DNA from: Microbacterium testaceum
GTDB taxonomy: Bacteria > Actinomycetota > Actinomycetes > Actinomycetales > Microbacteriaceae
Assembly: GCF_003075375.1 (NCBI RefSeq)
Contig: NZ_QDFT01000001.1
Span: forward strand, 62,006-126,005
DNA: 64,000 nucleotides
Reading direction: 5' to 3'
Below, piece by piece: positions 17,554 to 27,195 of the stretch. Each line of letters starts with the position of its first letter. Position 1 is the stretch's first letter. The position numbers and the translations under genes are program-made. The notes beneath the pieces were generated by a model. That model searched no databases and was not told the origin of the DNA. It saw nothing but the letters and a program-made list of their open reading frames with translations.

Positions 17554-19269
17554 TCAGCGCACCGAGGCGAGCAGCTCCTCTGCGCCGGCGCGCAGCGCGG
17601 CCAGACGGCGACCGGCCTTCTTCGCCGACGACCCGCGCACGTCGAGGTAGAGCTTGAGCTTGGGCTCGGTGCCGCTCGGACGGACGATCAGGCGCGAACC
17701 GTCCTCGAGCCACAGGCGCAGCACGTCGCCGGGAGGAAAGCCGTCGACGCCCTCGAGCAGATCGTCGATACGGGTGACGGCGACCTCGCCGACCGCGGAC
17801 GGCGGCTGGGAGCGCAGGGATGCCATGATCCCGCCGATCTCGCTCACGTCGGTGACGCGCACCGAGATCTGATCGCTCGCGAACGCGCCGAACGTGTCGC
17901 GGAACTCCTGGAGCAGGTCGGCGACGGTGCGCCCCTGTCCACGCGCCTCGGCGGCCATGCCCAGCAGGGCGATCGCGGCCGAGATGCCGTCCTTGTCGCG
18001 GACGGTCCCGGGGTTGACGAGGTAACCCAGGGCCTCCTCGAACCCGAACACGATCCCCGGCGCGCGCGAGATCCACTTGAAGCCCGTGAGCGTGGAGTGG
18101 AACGCCAGACCGTAGTGCTCCGCGACCGCCTGCAGTCCCGGTGACGACACCAACGAGCAGGCGAGGGATGCCGTCGCTCCCGCGTCGGGGTTCTCGTCGT
18201 CCGCGGGCGGGGTGTCGGCATCCCGCGCCTCGGCCGCCTGACGCGCGGCGCGCCACCCCAGCAGCAGCCCGATCTCGTTGCCGGTCAGGCGGCGCCAGCC
18301 GCCCTCGGCGTCGGCGTCGGGGATCGCCACCGCGAGCCGGTCGGCGTCGGGGTCGTTGGCGATGATCAGCTCGGCGTCGGCCGCGCGGGCGGTCTCGAAG
18401 GCAAGATCCATCGCGCCGGGCTCCTCGGGGTTGGGGAACGCCACGGTCGGGAACCGCCCATCGGGGTGGATCTGCGCCTCGACGAGCACGGGGGACGGGT
18501 ACCCGGCCTCGCTCAGCACGCGCGAGACGGTCTCCCACCCGACGCCGTGCATCGCGGTGTAGACCCAGCGCAGACCGTCGGCGCCCGCGGGGGCGGGAGC
18601 GACGGCGGCGGTCGCGGCGACGTACGCCTCGACGAGCGACTCGGGGGCGTTGGCGTAGCCCACCGAGCGCGGGAGGGTCGTGACGTTGCCGACATCGGCG
18701 ATCCGCTGGATGTGCGCCGCGATCTCGGCGTCGGCCGGAGAGACGATCTGCGCCCCCCGGTCGTCGCCGCCCAGGTACACCTTGTAACCGTTGTCGTCGG
18801 GCGGGTTGTGGCTCGCGGTGACCATGACGCCGGCGTCGGCGCCGAGGTGGCGCACGGCGAAGGCGAGCACGGGCGTGGGCAGCAGCCGGGGGAGCAGGAT
18901 CGCGTTCAGTCCCGCTCCGGCGAAGATCTCGACGGAGTCCCGCGCGAAGACGTCGGAGTTGCGGCGCCCGTCGTAGCCCACGACGACCGTCGGGGTCGCC
19001 CCGTCGGCGCGCTCGGCCAGGTACGCGGCGAAACCGGCGGCGGCCTGGGCGACGAGCACCCGGTTCATGCGGTTGGGACCGGCGCCCAGGGTGCCGCGCA
19101 GGCCCGCCGTGCCGAACGCGAGGCGGGTGGCGAAGCGGTCGTCCAGATCGGCGGATGCCTCGGCATCCCCGTCCTCGACGCGGGTGACCAGGGCCGTGAG
19201 CTCCTCGCGGGTCACGGCATCCGGGTCCTGCGCGATCCAGGCGCGGGCGGCCTCGACATGGGCGCTCAC
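17554..19269 (-). CDS. Phosphosugar mutase (phosphoglucomutase/phosphomannomutase)
   Basis: 571 residues, alpha-D-phosphohexomutase superfamily, long PgcA-like form. The phosphoserine loop is TASHNP with S153. A metal-binding loop lies around DPDADR. The sugar-binding loop matches GFEEALGYLV and the phosphate-binding loop is RPSGTEPKLK near the C-terminus. It interconverts hexose 1- and 6-phosphates, which could supply glucose-1-phosphate for the nucleotide-sugar genes at 52-58 kb. GTG 19269 overlaps the stop of the purine nucleoside phosphorylase gene by 4 bp, so the two form an operon. Whether it prefers glucose, mannose or ribose phosphates is not decidable here. Confidence 0.9.
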   Translation of the reverse strand: MSAHVEAARAWIAQDPDAVTREELTALVTRVEDGDAEASADLDDRFATRLAFGTAGLRGTLGAGPNRMNRVLVAQAAAGFAAYLAERADGATPTVVVGYDGRRNSDVFARDSVEIFAGAGLNAILLPRLLPTPVLAFAVRHLGADAGVMVTASHNPPDDNGYKVYLGGDDRGAQIVSPADAEIAAHIQRIADVGNVTTLPRSVGYANAPESLVEAYVAATAAVAPAPAGADGLRWVYTAMHGVGWETVSRVLSEAGYPSPVLVEAQIHPDGRFPTVAFPNPEEPGAMDLAFETARAADAELIIANDPDADRLAVAIPDADAEGGWRRLTGNEIGLLLGWRAARQAAEARDADTPPADDENPDAGATASLACSLVSSPGLQAVAEHYGLAFHSTLTGFKWISRAPGIVFGFEEALGYLVNPGTVRDKDGISAAIALLGMAAEARGQGRTVADLLQEFRDTFGAFASDQISVRVTDVSEIGGIMASLRSQPPSAVGEVAVTRIDDLLEGVDGFPPGDVLRLWLEDGSRLIVRPSGTEPKLKLYLDVRGSSAKKAGRRLAALRAGAEELLASVR

Positions 19270-20099
19270 AGCGCGCCGATCACGCGGGCGAGCAGGGCCG
19301 AGATGACGGGCTCGGCCTCGCGGCCGGCCTCGAGGACCTCTTCGTGACTGAGCGGCGTCTGCTGGATGCCGGCGGCCAGGTTCGTGATGAGCGAGAAGCC
19401 GAGGATCTCCATGCCGGCCTGGCGAGCGGCGATCGCCTCGAGGGCGGTCGACATGCCGACGATGTGGCCGCCGATCGTCTTCGCCATCTGCACCTCGGCG
19501 GGGGTCTCGTAGTGCGGACCGCGGAACTGGGTGTAGACGCCCTCGTCGAGGGTGGGGTCGATCTGCCGGGCGATGTCGCGCAGGCGCTTCGAGTACAGGT
19601 CGGTCAGGTCGACGAACGTGGCGCCCTCGAGGGGCGAGTCGGCCGTGAGGTTGATGTGGTCGCTGATCAGCACGGGCTGGCCGGGCTTCCAGGTCTCGCG
19701 GATACCGCCCGCGCCGTTGGTGAGGATCATCGTCGACGCGCCCGTCGCGGCCGCGGTGCGCACGCTGTGCACGACCCGACGGACGCCGTGGTTCTCGTAG
19801 TAGTGCGTGCGCGCGCCGATGACCAGGACGTTCTTGCCGCCGGGGGTGCGCACGCTGCGGAGCGTGCCGACGTGACCCTCGAGAGCGGGCTTAGAGAAGC
19901 CGACCACCTCGGTCGCCGGGAACGACGCCGTCTCCTCGCCGATGAGTTCGGCGGCGCGTCCCCAGCCGGACCCGAGGGTGACGGCGATGTCGTGATGCTC
20001 GACGCCCGAGAGGCGGGCGATGTCGGCCGCTGCGGCCGTGGCGACCTCGAACGGGTCGACCGCCGGGTCATCGAGCGGGTGAGAAGTGCTGTTGGACAT
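19266..20099 (-). CDS. punA: Purine-nucleoside phosphorylase (class II, trimeric type)
   Basis: 277 residues. It phosphorolyses (deoxy)inosine and guanosine to base plus (deoxy)ribose-1-phosphate. Visible motifs are the phosphate loop TLGSGWG, GARTHYYENH, the TNGAGGI segment, FRGPHYETPAE, and the base-site GFSLITNLAAG. The partner mutase directly downstream (4-bp overlap) could convert the released sugar phosphate. ATG 20099 directly follows a -10 box at 6 nt with only G residues between, so it is probably leaderless. Confidence 0.95.
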   Translation of the reverse strand: MSNSTSHPLDDPAVDPFEVATAAAADIARLSGVEHHDIAVTLGSGWGRAAELIGEETASFPATEVVGFSKPALEGHVGTLRSVRTPGGKNVLVIGARTHYYENHGVRRVVHSVRTAAATGASTMILTNGAGGIRETWKPGQPVLISDHINLTADSPLEGATFVDLTDLYSKRLRDIARQIDPTLDEGVYTQFRGPHYETPAEVQMAKTIGGHIVGMSTALEAIAARQAGMEILGFSLITNLAAGIQQTPLSHEEVLEAGREAEPVISALLARVIGAL

Positions 20100-20111
20100 C
20101 CCCCCACTCTA
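20100..20111 (-). promoter_or_regulatory. Leaderless promoter -10 box of punA
   Basis: TAGAGT (20106-20111) plus six G residues leads straight into the ATG. Confidence 0.6.
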
Positions 20112-20197
20112 GAAAACGCGGGGCGCGCGGGCCAGACGGCGGGCCCGTGTCGGTCGGGGAATACGCCCGCGGTGACGGGCGCGCACGTCCGCGCTGA

Positions 20198-20210
20198 CAG
20201 AATGGATGCC
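20198..20210 (+). promoter_or_regulatory. Leaderless promoter -10 box of lpdA
   Basis: CAGAAT is followed by GGATGCC (7 nt) and the ATG at 20211. The 15-mer GACAGAATGGATGCC (20196-20210) recurs exactly at 33261-33275 before purK. Confidence 0.55.
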
Positions 20211-21662
20211 ATGGTGCAGAGCTTCGAGCGCAAGCAGTCCGTCGCGATCGTCGGCGGCGGCCCGGGCGGGTACGAGGCGGCGCTGTCGGCCGCTCAGCTC
20301 GGCGCTGACGTGACCCTCGTCGAGCGGGCCGGGGTGGGCGGCTCGGCCGTCATCACGGATGTCGTGCCCTCGAAGACGTTGATCGCCACGGCCGACGCCG
20401 CCGTCGCCATCCGCAACGCCAGCAGCCTTGGCGTGCAGCTGTTCGCCAAAGACGACCGCGGCAAGCCGCTGACCCCCGAGGTCGCGATCAACCTCGCCGC
20501 GGTGAACCAGCGTCTGCTCTCCCTCGCCCGCCAGCAGTCCGACGACATGCGCTCCTCGCTGCTCGAGGCCGGCGTCCGCATCATCTCGGGTCACGGGCGC
20601 CTCGACGGCAACGGCGCGGTCGTGGTGTCGACCGAGGCCGGCGGCACCGACTTCGACCGCATCGAGGCCGAGACCCTGGTGGTGTCGGTGGGCGCGTCCC
20701 CGCGCGAGCTGCCCTCGGCGCAGCCCGACGGCGAGCGCATCCTCACGTGGACGCAGCTCTACAACATGAAGTCCGTCCCCTCGCACCTCATCGTGGTCGG
20801 TTCGGGCGTGACGGGTGCGGAGTTCGCCTCGGCGTACATGAACCTGGGTGCCAAGGTCACGCTCGTGTCGAGCCGCGACCAGGTGCTGCCCGGCGAGGAC
20901 CAGGACGCCGCCGCCGTCCTCGAGCGCGTGTTCCAGCGCGGCGGTATGACGCTGCTGGCCAAGGCGCGCGCCGAGTCGGTCGTCAACACCGGCGAGGGCG
21001 TCGTCGTCACACTCGCCGACGGTCGCACGATCGAGGGCAGCCACTGCCTCATGGCGGTCGGCTCGATCCCCAACACCGCCGGTCTCGGTCTCGAGCAGGC
21101 CGGCGTGCAGATGACCCCCTCGGGGCACATCCGCGTCAACCGCGTCGCGCGCACCTCGGTGCCCAACATCTACGCCGCCGGCGACTGCACGAACTTCTAC
21201 CCCCTGGCATCCGTCGCCTCGATGCAGGGGCGCCAGGCGATCTTCCACGCCCTGGGCGACATCGTCATCCCGCTCGAGACCCGTCGCATCACGGCCAACA
21301 TCTTCACGGCGCCCGAGATCGCGACGGTCGGATTCAGCGAGCAGGACGTGACCGAGGGCCGGATTGCCGGCAAGGTGCGCAAGCTCCCGCTCTCGGCCAA
21401 TCCGCGCGCCAAGATGCAGGGCATCACCGACGGCTTCGTCAAGCTCATCGCCCGCGAGGGCAGCGGCACCGTGATGGGCGGCGTGATCGTCGGCCCCAAG
21501 GCGTCCGAGCTGATCTACCCGATCGCGATCGCCGTCGAGCGTCGCCTCACGGTCGATCAGGTCGCCCGCGTGTTCGCGGTGTACCCCTCGCTCACCTCGA
21601 GCATCACCGACGCCGCGCGCGCGATGCACATCGTCGACCGCGACGACCCCGGCGAGGACTGA
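20211..21662 (+). CDS. lpdA: NAD(P)H-quinone dehydrogenase-like flavoprotein (LpdA family)
   Basis: 483 residues, pyridine nucleotide-disulfide reductase fold. FAD motif VGGGPGGYEAA near residue 11, NAD(P) motif VVGSGVTGAEFAS about 195, second FAD site YAAGDCTN about 320, and a dimerisation domain about 350-483. The redox-active CxxxxC of lipoamide dehydrogenases is absent: the matching stretch reads GGSAVITDVVPSK, with Ala and Val in the Cys positions. This fits mycobacterial LpdA (Rv3303c-like) quinone reductases rather than a 2-oxoacid dehydrogenase E3. An alternative in-frame ATG is at 20202; 20211 was chosen because of the -10 spacing. Confidence 0.88.
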   Translation: MVQSFERKQSVAIVGGGPGGYEAALSAAQLGADVTLVERAGVGGSAVITDVVPSKTLIATADAAVAIRNASSLGVQLFAKDDRGKPLTPEVAINLAAVNQRLLSLARQQSDDMRSSLLEAGVRIISGHGRLDGNGAVVVSTEAGGTDFDRIEAETLVVSVGASPRELPSAQPDGERILTWTQLYNMKSVPSHLIVVGSGVTGAEFASAYMNLGAKVTLVSSRDQVLPGEDQDAAAVLERVFQRGGMTLLAKARAESVVNTGEGVVVTLADGRTIEGSHCLMAVGSIPNTAGLGLEQAGVQMTPSGHIRVNRVARTSVPNIYAAGDCTNFYPLASVASMQGRQAIFHALGDIVIPLETRRITANIFTAPEIATVGFSEQDVTEGRIAGKVRKLPLSANPRAKMQGITDGFVKLIAREGSGTVMGGVIVGPKASELIYPIAIAVERRLTVDQVARVFAVYPSLTSSITDAARAMHIVDRDDPGED

Positions 21663-21668
21663 CCCTTC

Positions 21669-21693
21669 CGGATGCCGCGCCTTGCGGCATCCG
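21669..21693 (+). terminator. lpdA terminator built from an inverted pair of GGATGCC
   Basis: CGGATGCCGC and GCGGCATCCG form a perfect 10-bp stem with loop GCCTT, starting 7 nt after the lpdA stop. The arms are the window-wide motif GGATGCC in opposite orientations. Confidence 0.75.
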
Positions 21694-21700
21694 TCCTCCG

Positions 21701-21789
21701 TCCTGCCGGCGCCGTCCCCCGTCCTGCCGGCGCCGTCCTCCATCCTGCCGGCGCCGCCCTCCGGTCTGCGCCTGCGTCCTGCCGGCGTC
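21701..21789. repeat. 21-bp minisatellite after lpdA
   Basis: TCCTGCCGGCGCC starts at 21701, 21722 and 21743 (period 21), with a degenerate fourth copy at 21777. It is non-coding as far as can be seen and lies between the lpdA terminator and the REP-like elements. Confidence 0.75.
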
Positions 21790-21810
21790 GGCGCACGCCC
21801 TTTCGCGCGC

Positions 21811-22410
21811 GATAAACGCCGTTCCTGTCGAGGAACGCGGTGTCGCAGCGTGTTTCGGCACGGATGCCGTTTCTCGCCGCCCCGCGGCCGGGCGCGCGCC
21901 CCACTGAACCGCGCACGGCCCGCGCCCGCTGGACGTGGCACGGCCCTCCTTCGCCGGCGGCCTGTCGACGCCAGAGCACGCCCTCTTCGTCGCGATAAAC
22001 GCCGTTCCTGTCGAGGAACGCGGTGTCGCTGCGTGTTTCGGCGCGGATGCCGTTTCTCGCCGCCCCACAGCCGGGCCCGCGCCCCGCTGAACCGCGCACA
22101 CCGCCGCGTCCCGACGGCCTATCGACGCCGGAGCACGCCCTCTCCGTCGCGATAAACGCCGTTCCTGTCGAGGAACGCGGTGTCGCAGCATGTTTCGGCA
22201 CGGATGCCGTTTCTCGCCGCCCCGCAGCCGGGCCTGCCGCCCCGCAGCCGGGCCCGCGCGCCGCAGCCGGCCCCGCGCCCCGCTGATCCGCGCACGGCGC
22301 CGCGCCCCACTGCCTGTCGACGCCGGAGCACGCCCTCTTCGTCGTGATAAACGCCGTCCCTGTCGAGGAACGCGGTCTCGCAGCGTGTTTCGGCACGGAT
22401 GCCGTTTATC
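21811..22410. repeat. Four REP-like 65-bp palindromic elements in direct orientation
   Basis: Copies lie at 21811-21875, 21994-22058, 22151-22215 and 22346-22410 (offsets 183, 157 and 195). Each starts GATAAACG and ends CGTTTCTC, or in copy 4 CGTTTATC, which is the exact reverse complement. Each contains a hairpin CGTTCCT-gtcg-AGGAACG (one mismatch in copy 4) and a second one CGGCA-cgga-TGCCG (weakened in copy 2) that includes GGATGCC. About 34 bp before copies 2-4 is also conserved (ends GCCCTC.TCGTCG). The spacers, and the stretch 22411-22593 up to the carboxylase stop, are low-complexity runs of CCCCGC with no gene. The whole 931-bp gap separates convergent genes. Confidence 0.9.
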
Positions 22411-22593
22411 GCCGCCGCGCCGCGCCGACCCCCGCCCCGCAAAACCGCGCCGGCCCGCGTCCCGCCAGACCGCGTCCGCCCGCGCCCGCCCCGCGCCCCG
22501 CCCCGCGCCCCGCCCCGCGCCGCCCCGCGCCCCGCTGAACGACGCACGGCGCCGCGCCCCCGAAGGAGCGCGGCGCCGTGGGGAAGCGAGGCG

Positions 22594-24360
<1,767 letters not shown>

Positions 24361-24372
24361 CCTCCCAGCCTA
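24361..24372 (-). promoter_or_regulatory. Leaderless promoter -10 box of the carboxylase alpha gene
   Basis: TAGGCT (24367-24372) is followed by GGGAGG and then ATG. The purine run touches the start codon, too close to work as a normal ribosome binding site. Confidence 0.55.
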
Positions 24373-24437
24373 GCGAGGGGTCCTGCCCGCCTTTTGACCC
24401 TCCTCGACAAGAAACGCCGAAAAACGTGTGCGGGAGT

Positions 24438-25085
24438 CTACGAACGGTTCCACAGCTCCGTCCACGACCCCCCGAGTTCGCGCACGAGACGGCGCACGGT
24501 CGACAGCGACATGCCGACCACCGTCGAGGGGTCGCCGTCGACCCGCTCGATGAACGCGCCGCCCAGGCTGTCGACGGTGAACGCCCCGGCCACCAGCAGC
24601 GGTTCGCCGCTCGCGACGTAGGCGGCGATCTCGTCGTCGTCGACGTCGGCGGCGAAGGTCACGGACGCCTCGGCGACGGCGAAGGCCTCGCGCGGTTCCT
24701 CGCCGGGCGCGAGGCGGAAGACGCTGTGCCCCGAATGCAGCTCGCCGGTGCGCCCGCGCATCGCGTGCCAGCGCGCGGTGGCGGCCTCGGCGGTGTACGG
24801 CTTGCCGAGGATCTCGTCGCCGAGCGCGAACATCGAATCCCCGCCGATGACGAAGCCGTCGAAAGCGGCGTCCTCGGCGCGCAGGCGGTGCGCGACGTCG
24901 GCGGCCTTGCGCCGCGCGAGCAGCAGCACGTGCTCGGGGGCGGGCAGCCGGCGTCCCTCGGCCGCCTCCACCGCGGCCACGACGGCCTCTTCGTCGACCT
25001 CGGGAGCACGGGTCGTCGGTTCGATACCCGCCTGACGCAGCAGCATCATGCGAGCGGGGGAAGTGGATGCCAGGCACACGCGCAT
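24438..25085 (-). CDS. maf: Maf-family nucleotide pyrophosphatase
   Basis: 215 residues. House-cleaning enzyme that hydrolyses non-canonical or modified NTPs. The N-terminal family signature CLASTSPARMMLLRQAG begins at residue 4. Conserved ARRKA, the GGDSM loop with its acidic residue, and the GAFTVD..GG segment are all present. It is divergent from the RNA methyltransferase gene with only 61 bp between them, and both genes have -10 boxes 6 nt from their start codons. The window also has 77 bp between this gene and the carboxylase gene leftward. Confidence 0.92.
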   Translation of the reverse strand: MRVCLASTSPARMMLLRQAGIEPTTRAPEVDEEAVVAAVEAAEGRRLPAPEHVLLLARRKAADVAHRLRAEDAAFDGFVIGGDSMFALGDEILGKPYTAEAATARWHAMRGRTGELHSGHSVFRLAPGEEPREAFAVAEASVTFAADVDDDEIAAYVASGEPLLVAGAFTVDSLGGAFIERVDGDPSTVVGMSLSTVRRLVRELGGSWTELWNRS

Positions 25086-25097
25086 GCGTCAACGCTA
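25086..25097 (-). promoter_or_regulatory. Leaderless promoter -10 box of maf
   Basis: TAGCGT (25092-25097) + TGACGC + ATG. Confidence 0.6.
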
Positions 25098-25134
25098 CCG
25101 ACGCGCGCCCCGGCGGTCTCCCGGCTGGATGTGT

Positions 25135-25146
25135 CAGGCTCGGGGG
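25135..25146 (+). promoter_or_regulatory. Leaderless promoter -10 box of the RNA methyltransferase gene
   Basis: CAGGCT (25135-25140) + CGGGGG + ATG 25147. It is back-to-back with the maf promoter: the two hexamers are 37 bp apart. Confidence 0.5.
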
Positions 25147-26406
25147 ATGCACGACGGCGACCTCATCGAACTCGACATCACCGGCATCGCCCACGGCGGC
25201 GTGTTCGTCGGTCGGCACGAGGGACGCGTCGTCTTCGTCCCCGACACGCTGCCGGGCGAGCGCGTGCGCGCGCGACTCACCGACACGCGCAAGAAGGCGT
25301 TCTGGCGCGCCGACGCCATCGAGGTCCTGGATGCCGCGCCCCAGCGCCGCCCCCACGTGTGGCGCTCCGCCGCGATCGACGTCGACCCGGCCGAGCGCGT
25401 GGGCGGCGCCGAGTTCGGGCACATCGACCCGTCGCACCAGCGCGCGTTGAAGGAGCGCGTCATCCGCGAGGCCGTGGAGCGCGTCGGTCGCCTCGAGCTT
25501 CCCGTCGACGTCCGGCCCGCGGGCGACGCGGAGCACCCGGAGTCCGCGGACGGCGCTCGCTGGCGCACCCGGGTGAGCCTGCACGTCGACGACGCGGGCC
25601 GCGTCGGGGCTTACGCCGCGCGGACCCACCACGTCGTCGAGACCCCCGACCTGCCGCTGGCGACCGAGGCCGTCGAGAGCGCGGCCCGCGAGGCGCGCGC
25701 GGGGGCGCGCCCGGGCCGCATCGACCTGGTCCAGCCCGCCGACGGCCGGGTGCGCGTCCTGCCCCGGCCCGACGGTGACCGCGCGCGTCAGGCTCCCGAG
25801 GTCGTCGAGGAGCGGGTGGGCGACCGGGTCTTCCGGGTGGATGCCGGCGGCTTCTGGCAGGTGCACCGCCTGGCCGCGCACACGCTCAGCGCGCTGGTGT
25901 CGGCCGAGTTGTCGGCATCCGTCGGCGAGCTCGATCCCGAGGCCACGCACCTCGACCTCTACGGCGGGGTCGGGCTGTTCGCCGCGACCCTGGCCGAGAT
26001 GGGCGGTGCGGGGACGCGCGTCGTCAGCGTCGAGAGCGACCCGCGCGCCACCGAGCACGCGGGCGAGAACCTCGCGGAGTGGGTTGGCGCGCGCGCCGAG
26101 ACCGCGCGGGTCGACCGTTTCGTCGCCCGACTCGCCGCCGACGCCTCGGCGCGCGAGCGCGAGCGGCTCGCCCGCGGCGTCGTGCTGCTCGACCCGCCGC
26201 GCGCGGGTGCCGGTCGCGACGCCGTCGACGGGATCGCCGCCCTGCGTCCGTCGGCGGTCGTCTACGTCGCGTGCGACCCGGTCGCCCTCGCGCGCGACCT
26301 CGCCACCTTCGCCGACCACGGCTATCGCGCCGATCGCGGCATCCGCGGCGTCGATCTCTTCCCGAACTCGCACCACGTCGAGGCCGTCGCCGTCCTGCGG
26401 CGCTGA
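25147..26406 (+). CDS. Class I SAM-dependent RNA methyltransferase (TrmA/RumA family)
   Basis: 419 residues. It probably forms 5-methyluridine in tRNA or rRNA. The N-terminal beta-barrel (about residues 1-60, DIxGIAHGGVFVGR...) has a TRAM-like pattern. The central domain lacks an obvious four-cysteine Fe-S cluster. The SAM site is DLYGGVGLFAATLAE, followed by ESDPRA and the motif LLDPPRAGAG. The catalytic cysteine lies in VYVACDPVALARD. ATG 25147 was chosen because a -10 box ends 6 nt before it; the longer frame upstream reads into maf's promoter. The exact target (U54, U747 or U1939-like) is not decidable. Confidence 0.88.
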   Translation: MHDGDLIELDITGIAHGGVFVGRHEGRVVFVPDTLPGERVRARLTDTRKKAFWRADAIEVLDAAPQRRPHVWRSAAIDVDPAERVGGAEFGHIDPSHQRALKERVIREAVERVGRLELPVDVRPAGDAEHPESADGARWRTRVSLHVDDAGRVGAYAARTHHVVETPDLPLATEAVESAAREARAGARPGRIDLVQPADGRVRVLPRPDGDRARQAPEVVEERVGDRVFRVDAGGFWQVHRLAAHTLSALVSAELSASVGELDPEATHLDLYGGVGLFAATLAEMGGAGTRVVSVESDPRATEHAGENLAEWVGARAETARVDRFVARLAADASARERERLARGVVLLDPPRAGAGRDAVDGIAALRPSAVVYVACDPVALARDLATFADHGYRADRGIRGVDLFPNSHHVEAVAVLRR

Positions 26407-26514
26407 GGTGCGGCATCCCTCCGTCCGTGTCCGACGGGTCCGCCGGGCCCGCGCCCGCGGGGGAGGACGCGCCGAGAGCGGGCTGCATCCCTGCGCGGCG
26501 GCGCGTCGCGCCGA

Positions 26515-26526
26515 TACGATGACGGC
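26515..26526 (+). promoter_or_regulatory. Leaderless promoter -10 box of the two-component operon
   Basis: TACGAT (26515-26520) + GACGGC + ATG 26527. No Shine-Dalgarno. Confidence 0.6.
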
Positions 26527-27195
26527 ATGACGCGCGTCGCCCTCATCGATGACCACGAGTCCGTCCGACTCGGGCTCGAAGCCGCGCTCGCGCGCACCGA
26601 GGCCACCCAGGTCGTCTTCTCGGGCGCCAATGTCGCCGCTTATCTGTCGTGGCGGCAGAGCGCCGTGGCCTCGCCCGCCGACGTCGTCGTGCTCGACCTG
26701 ACGCTCGGCGACGGCACCACGGTGTCCGAGAACGTCGACCGGGTCGTCCGCGACGGATCCAGCGTCATCATCCACAGCGTGGCCGATCGCGCCGCCGCGG
26801 TGCGCGAGGCGCTCGCCGCGGGCGCCGCCGGCATCGTCAGCAAGTCGTCGCCGACCCACGAGGTGCTCGGCGCCATCAGCACCGTCGCGCGCGGCGAACT
26901 GCTCGACAACGTCGAGTGGGCCAGCGCCGTCGAGGGGGACCGGGAGTTCGCCGACGCCCAGCTGTCGGTGCGCGAGCGCGAGGTGCTGCGGCTGTACGCG
27001 GCCGGGCTGCCGCTCAAGGCCGTCGCGGACCGCCTGGGTGTGGCCTACTCCACCGCGAAAGAGAACATCACGCGGGTGCGCGTGAAGTACGTCGAGGTCG
27101 GACGTCCGGCCCCGACCAAGGTCGACCTGTTGCGACGGGCGATGGAAGACGGCATCCTCCAGGACGCGCCCGATGACGCTCCCGGTCATGGTTGA
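26527..27195 (+). CDS. LuxR/NarL-type response regulator
   Basis: 222 residues. Receiver domain about residues 1-125 with acidic pair DD at 8-9 and phosphoacceptor D57 (VVLDLTL). A C-terminal LuxR HTH about 145-205 begins LSVREREVLRLYAAGL and includes the recognition-helix segment YSTAKENITRVRVKY. It overlaps the kinase gene downstream by 23 bp, so the pair is cotranscribed. The target genes are unknown. Confidence 0.93.
   Translation: MTRVALIDDHESVRLGLEAALARTEATQVVFSGANVAAYLSWRQSAVASPADVVVLDLTLGDGTTVSENVDRVVRDGSSVIIHSVADRAAAVREALAAGAAGIVSKSSPTHEVLGAISTVARGELLDNVEWASAVEGDREFADAQLSVREREVLRLYAAGLPLKAVADRLGVAYSTAKENITRVRVKYVEVGRPAPTKVDLLRRAMEDGILQDAPDDAPGHG

Noticed and set aside
21557..22396. 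Repetitive Arg/Ala-rich reading frames over the REP-like elements
   Set aside because: The peptide repeats merely translate the DNA repeats, and the frame is interrupted differently in each copy.
21811..22410. CRISPR array
   Set aside because: Repeats are 65 bp with internal palindromes, spacers are uneven (about 92-130 bp) and similar GC-rich low-complexity sequence, and there are no cas genes.
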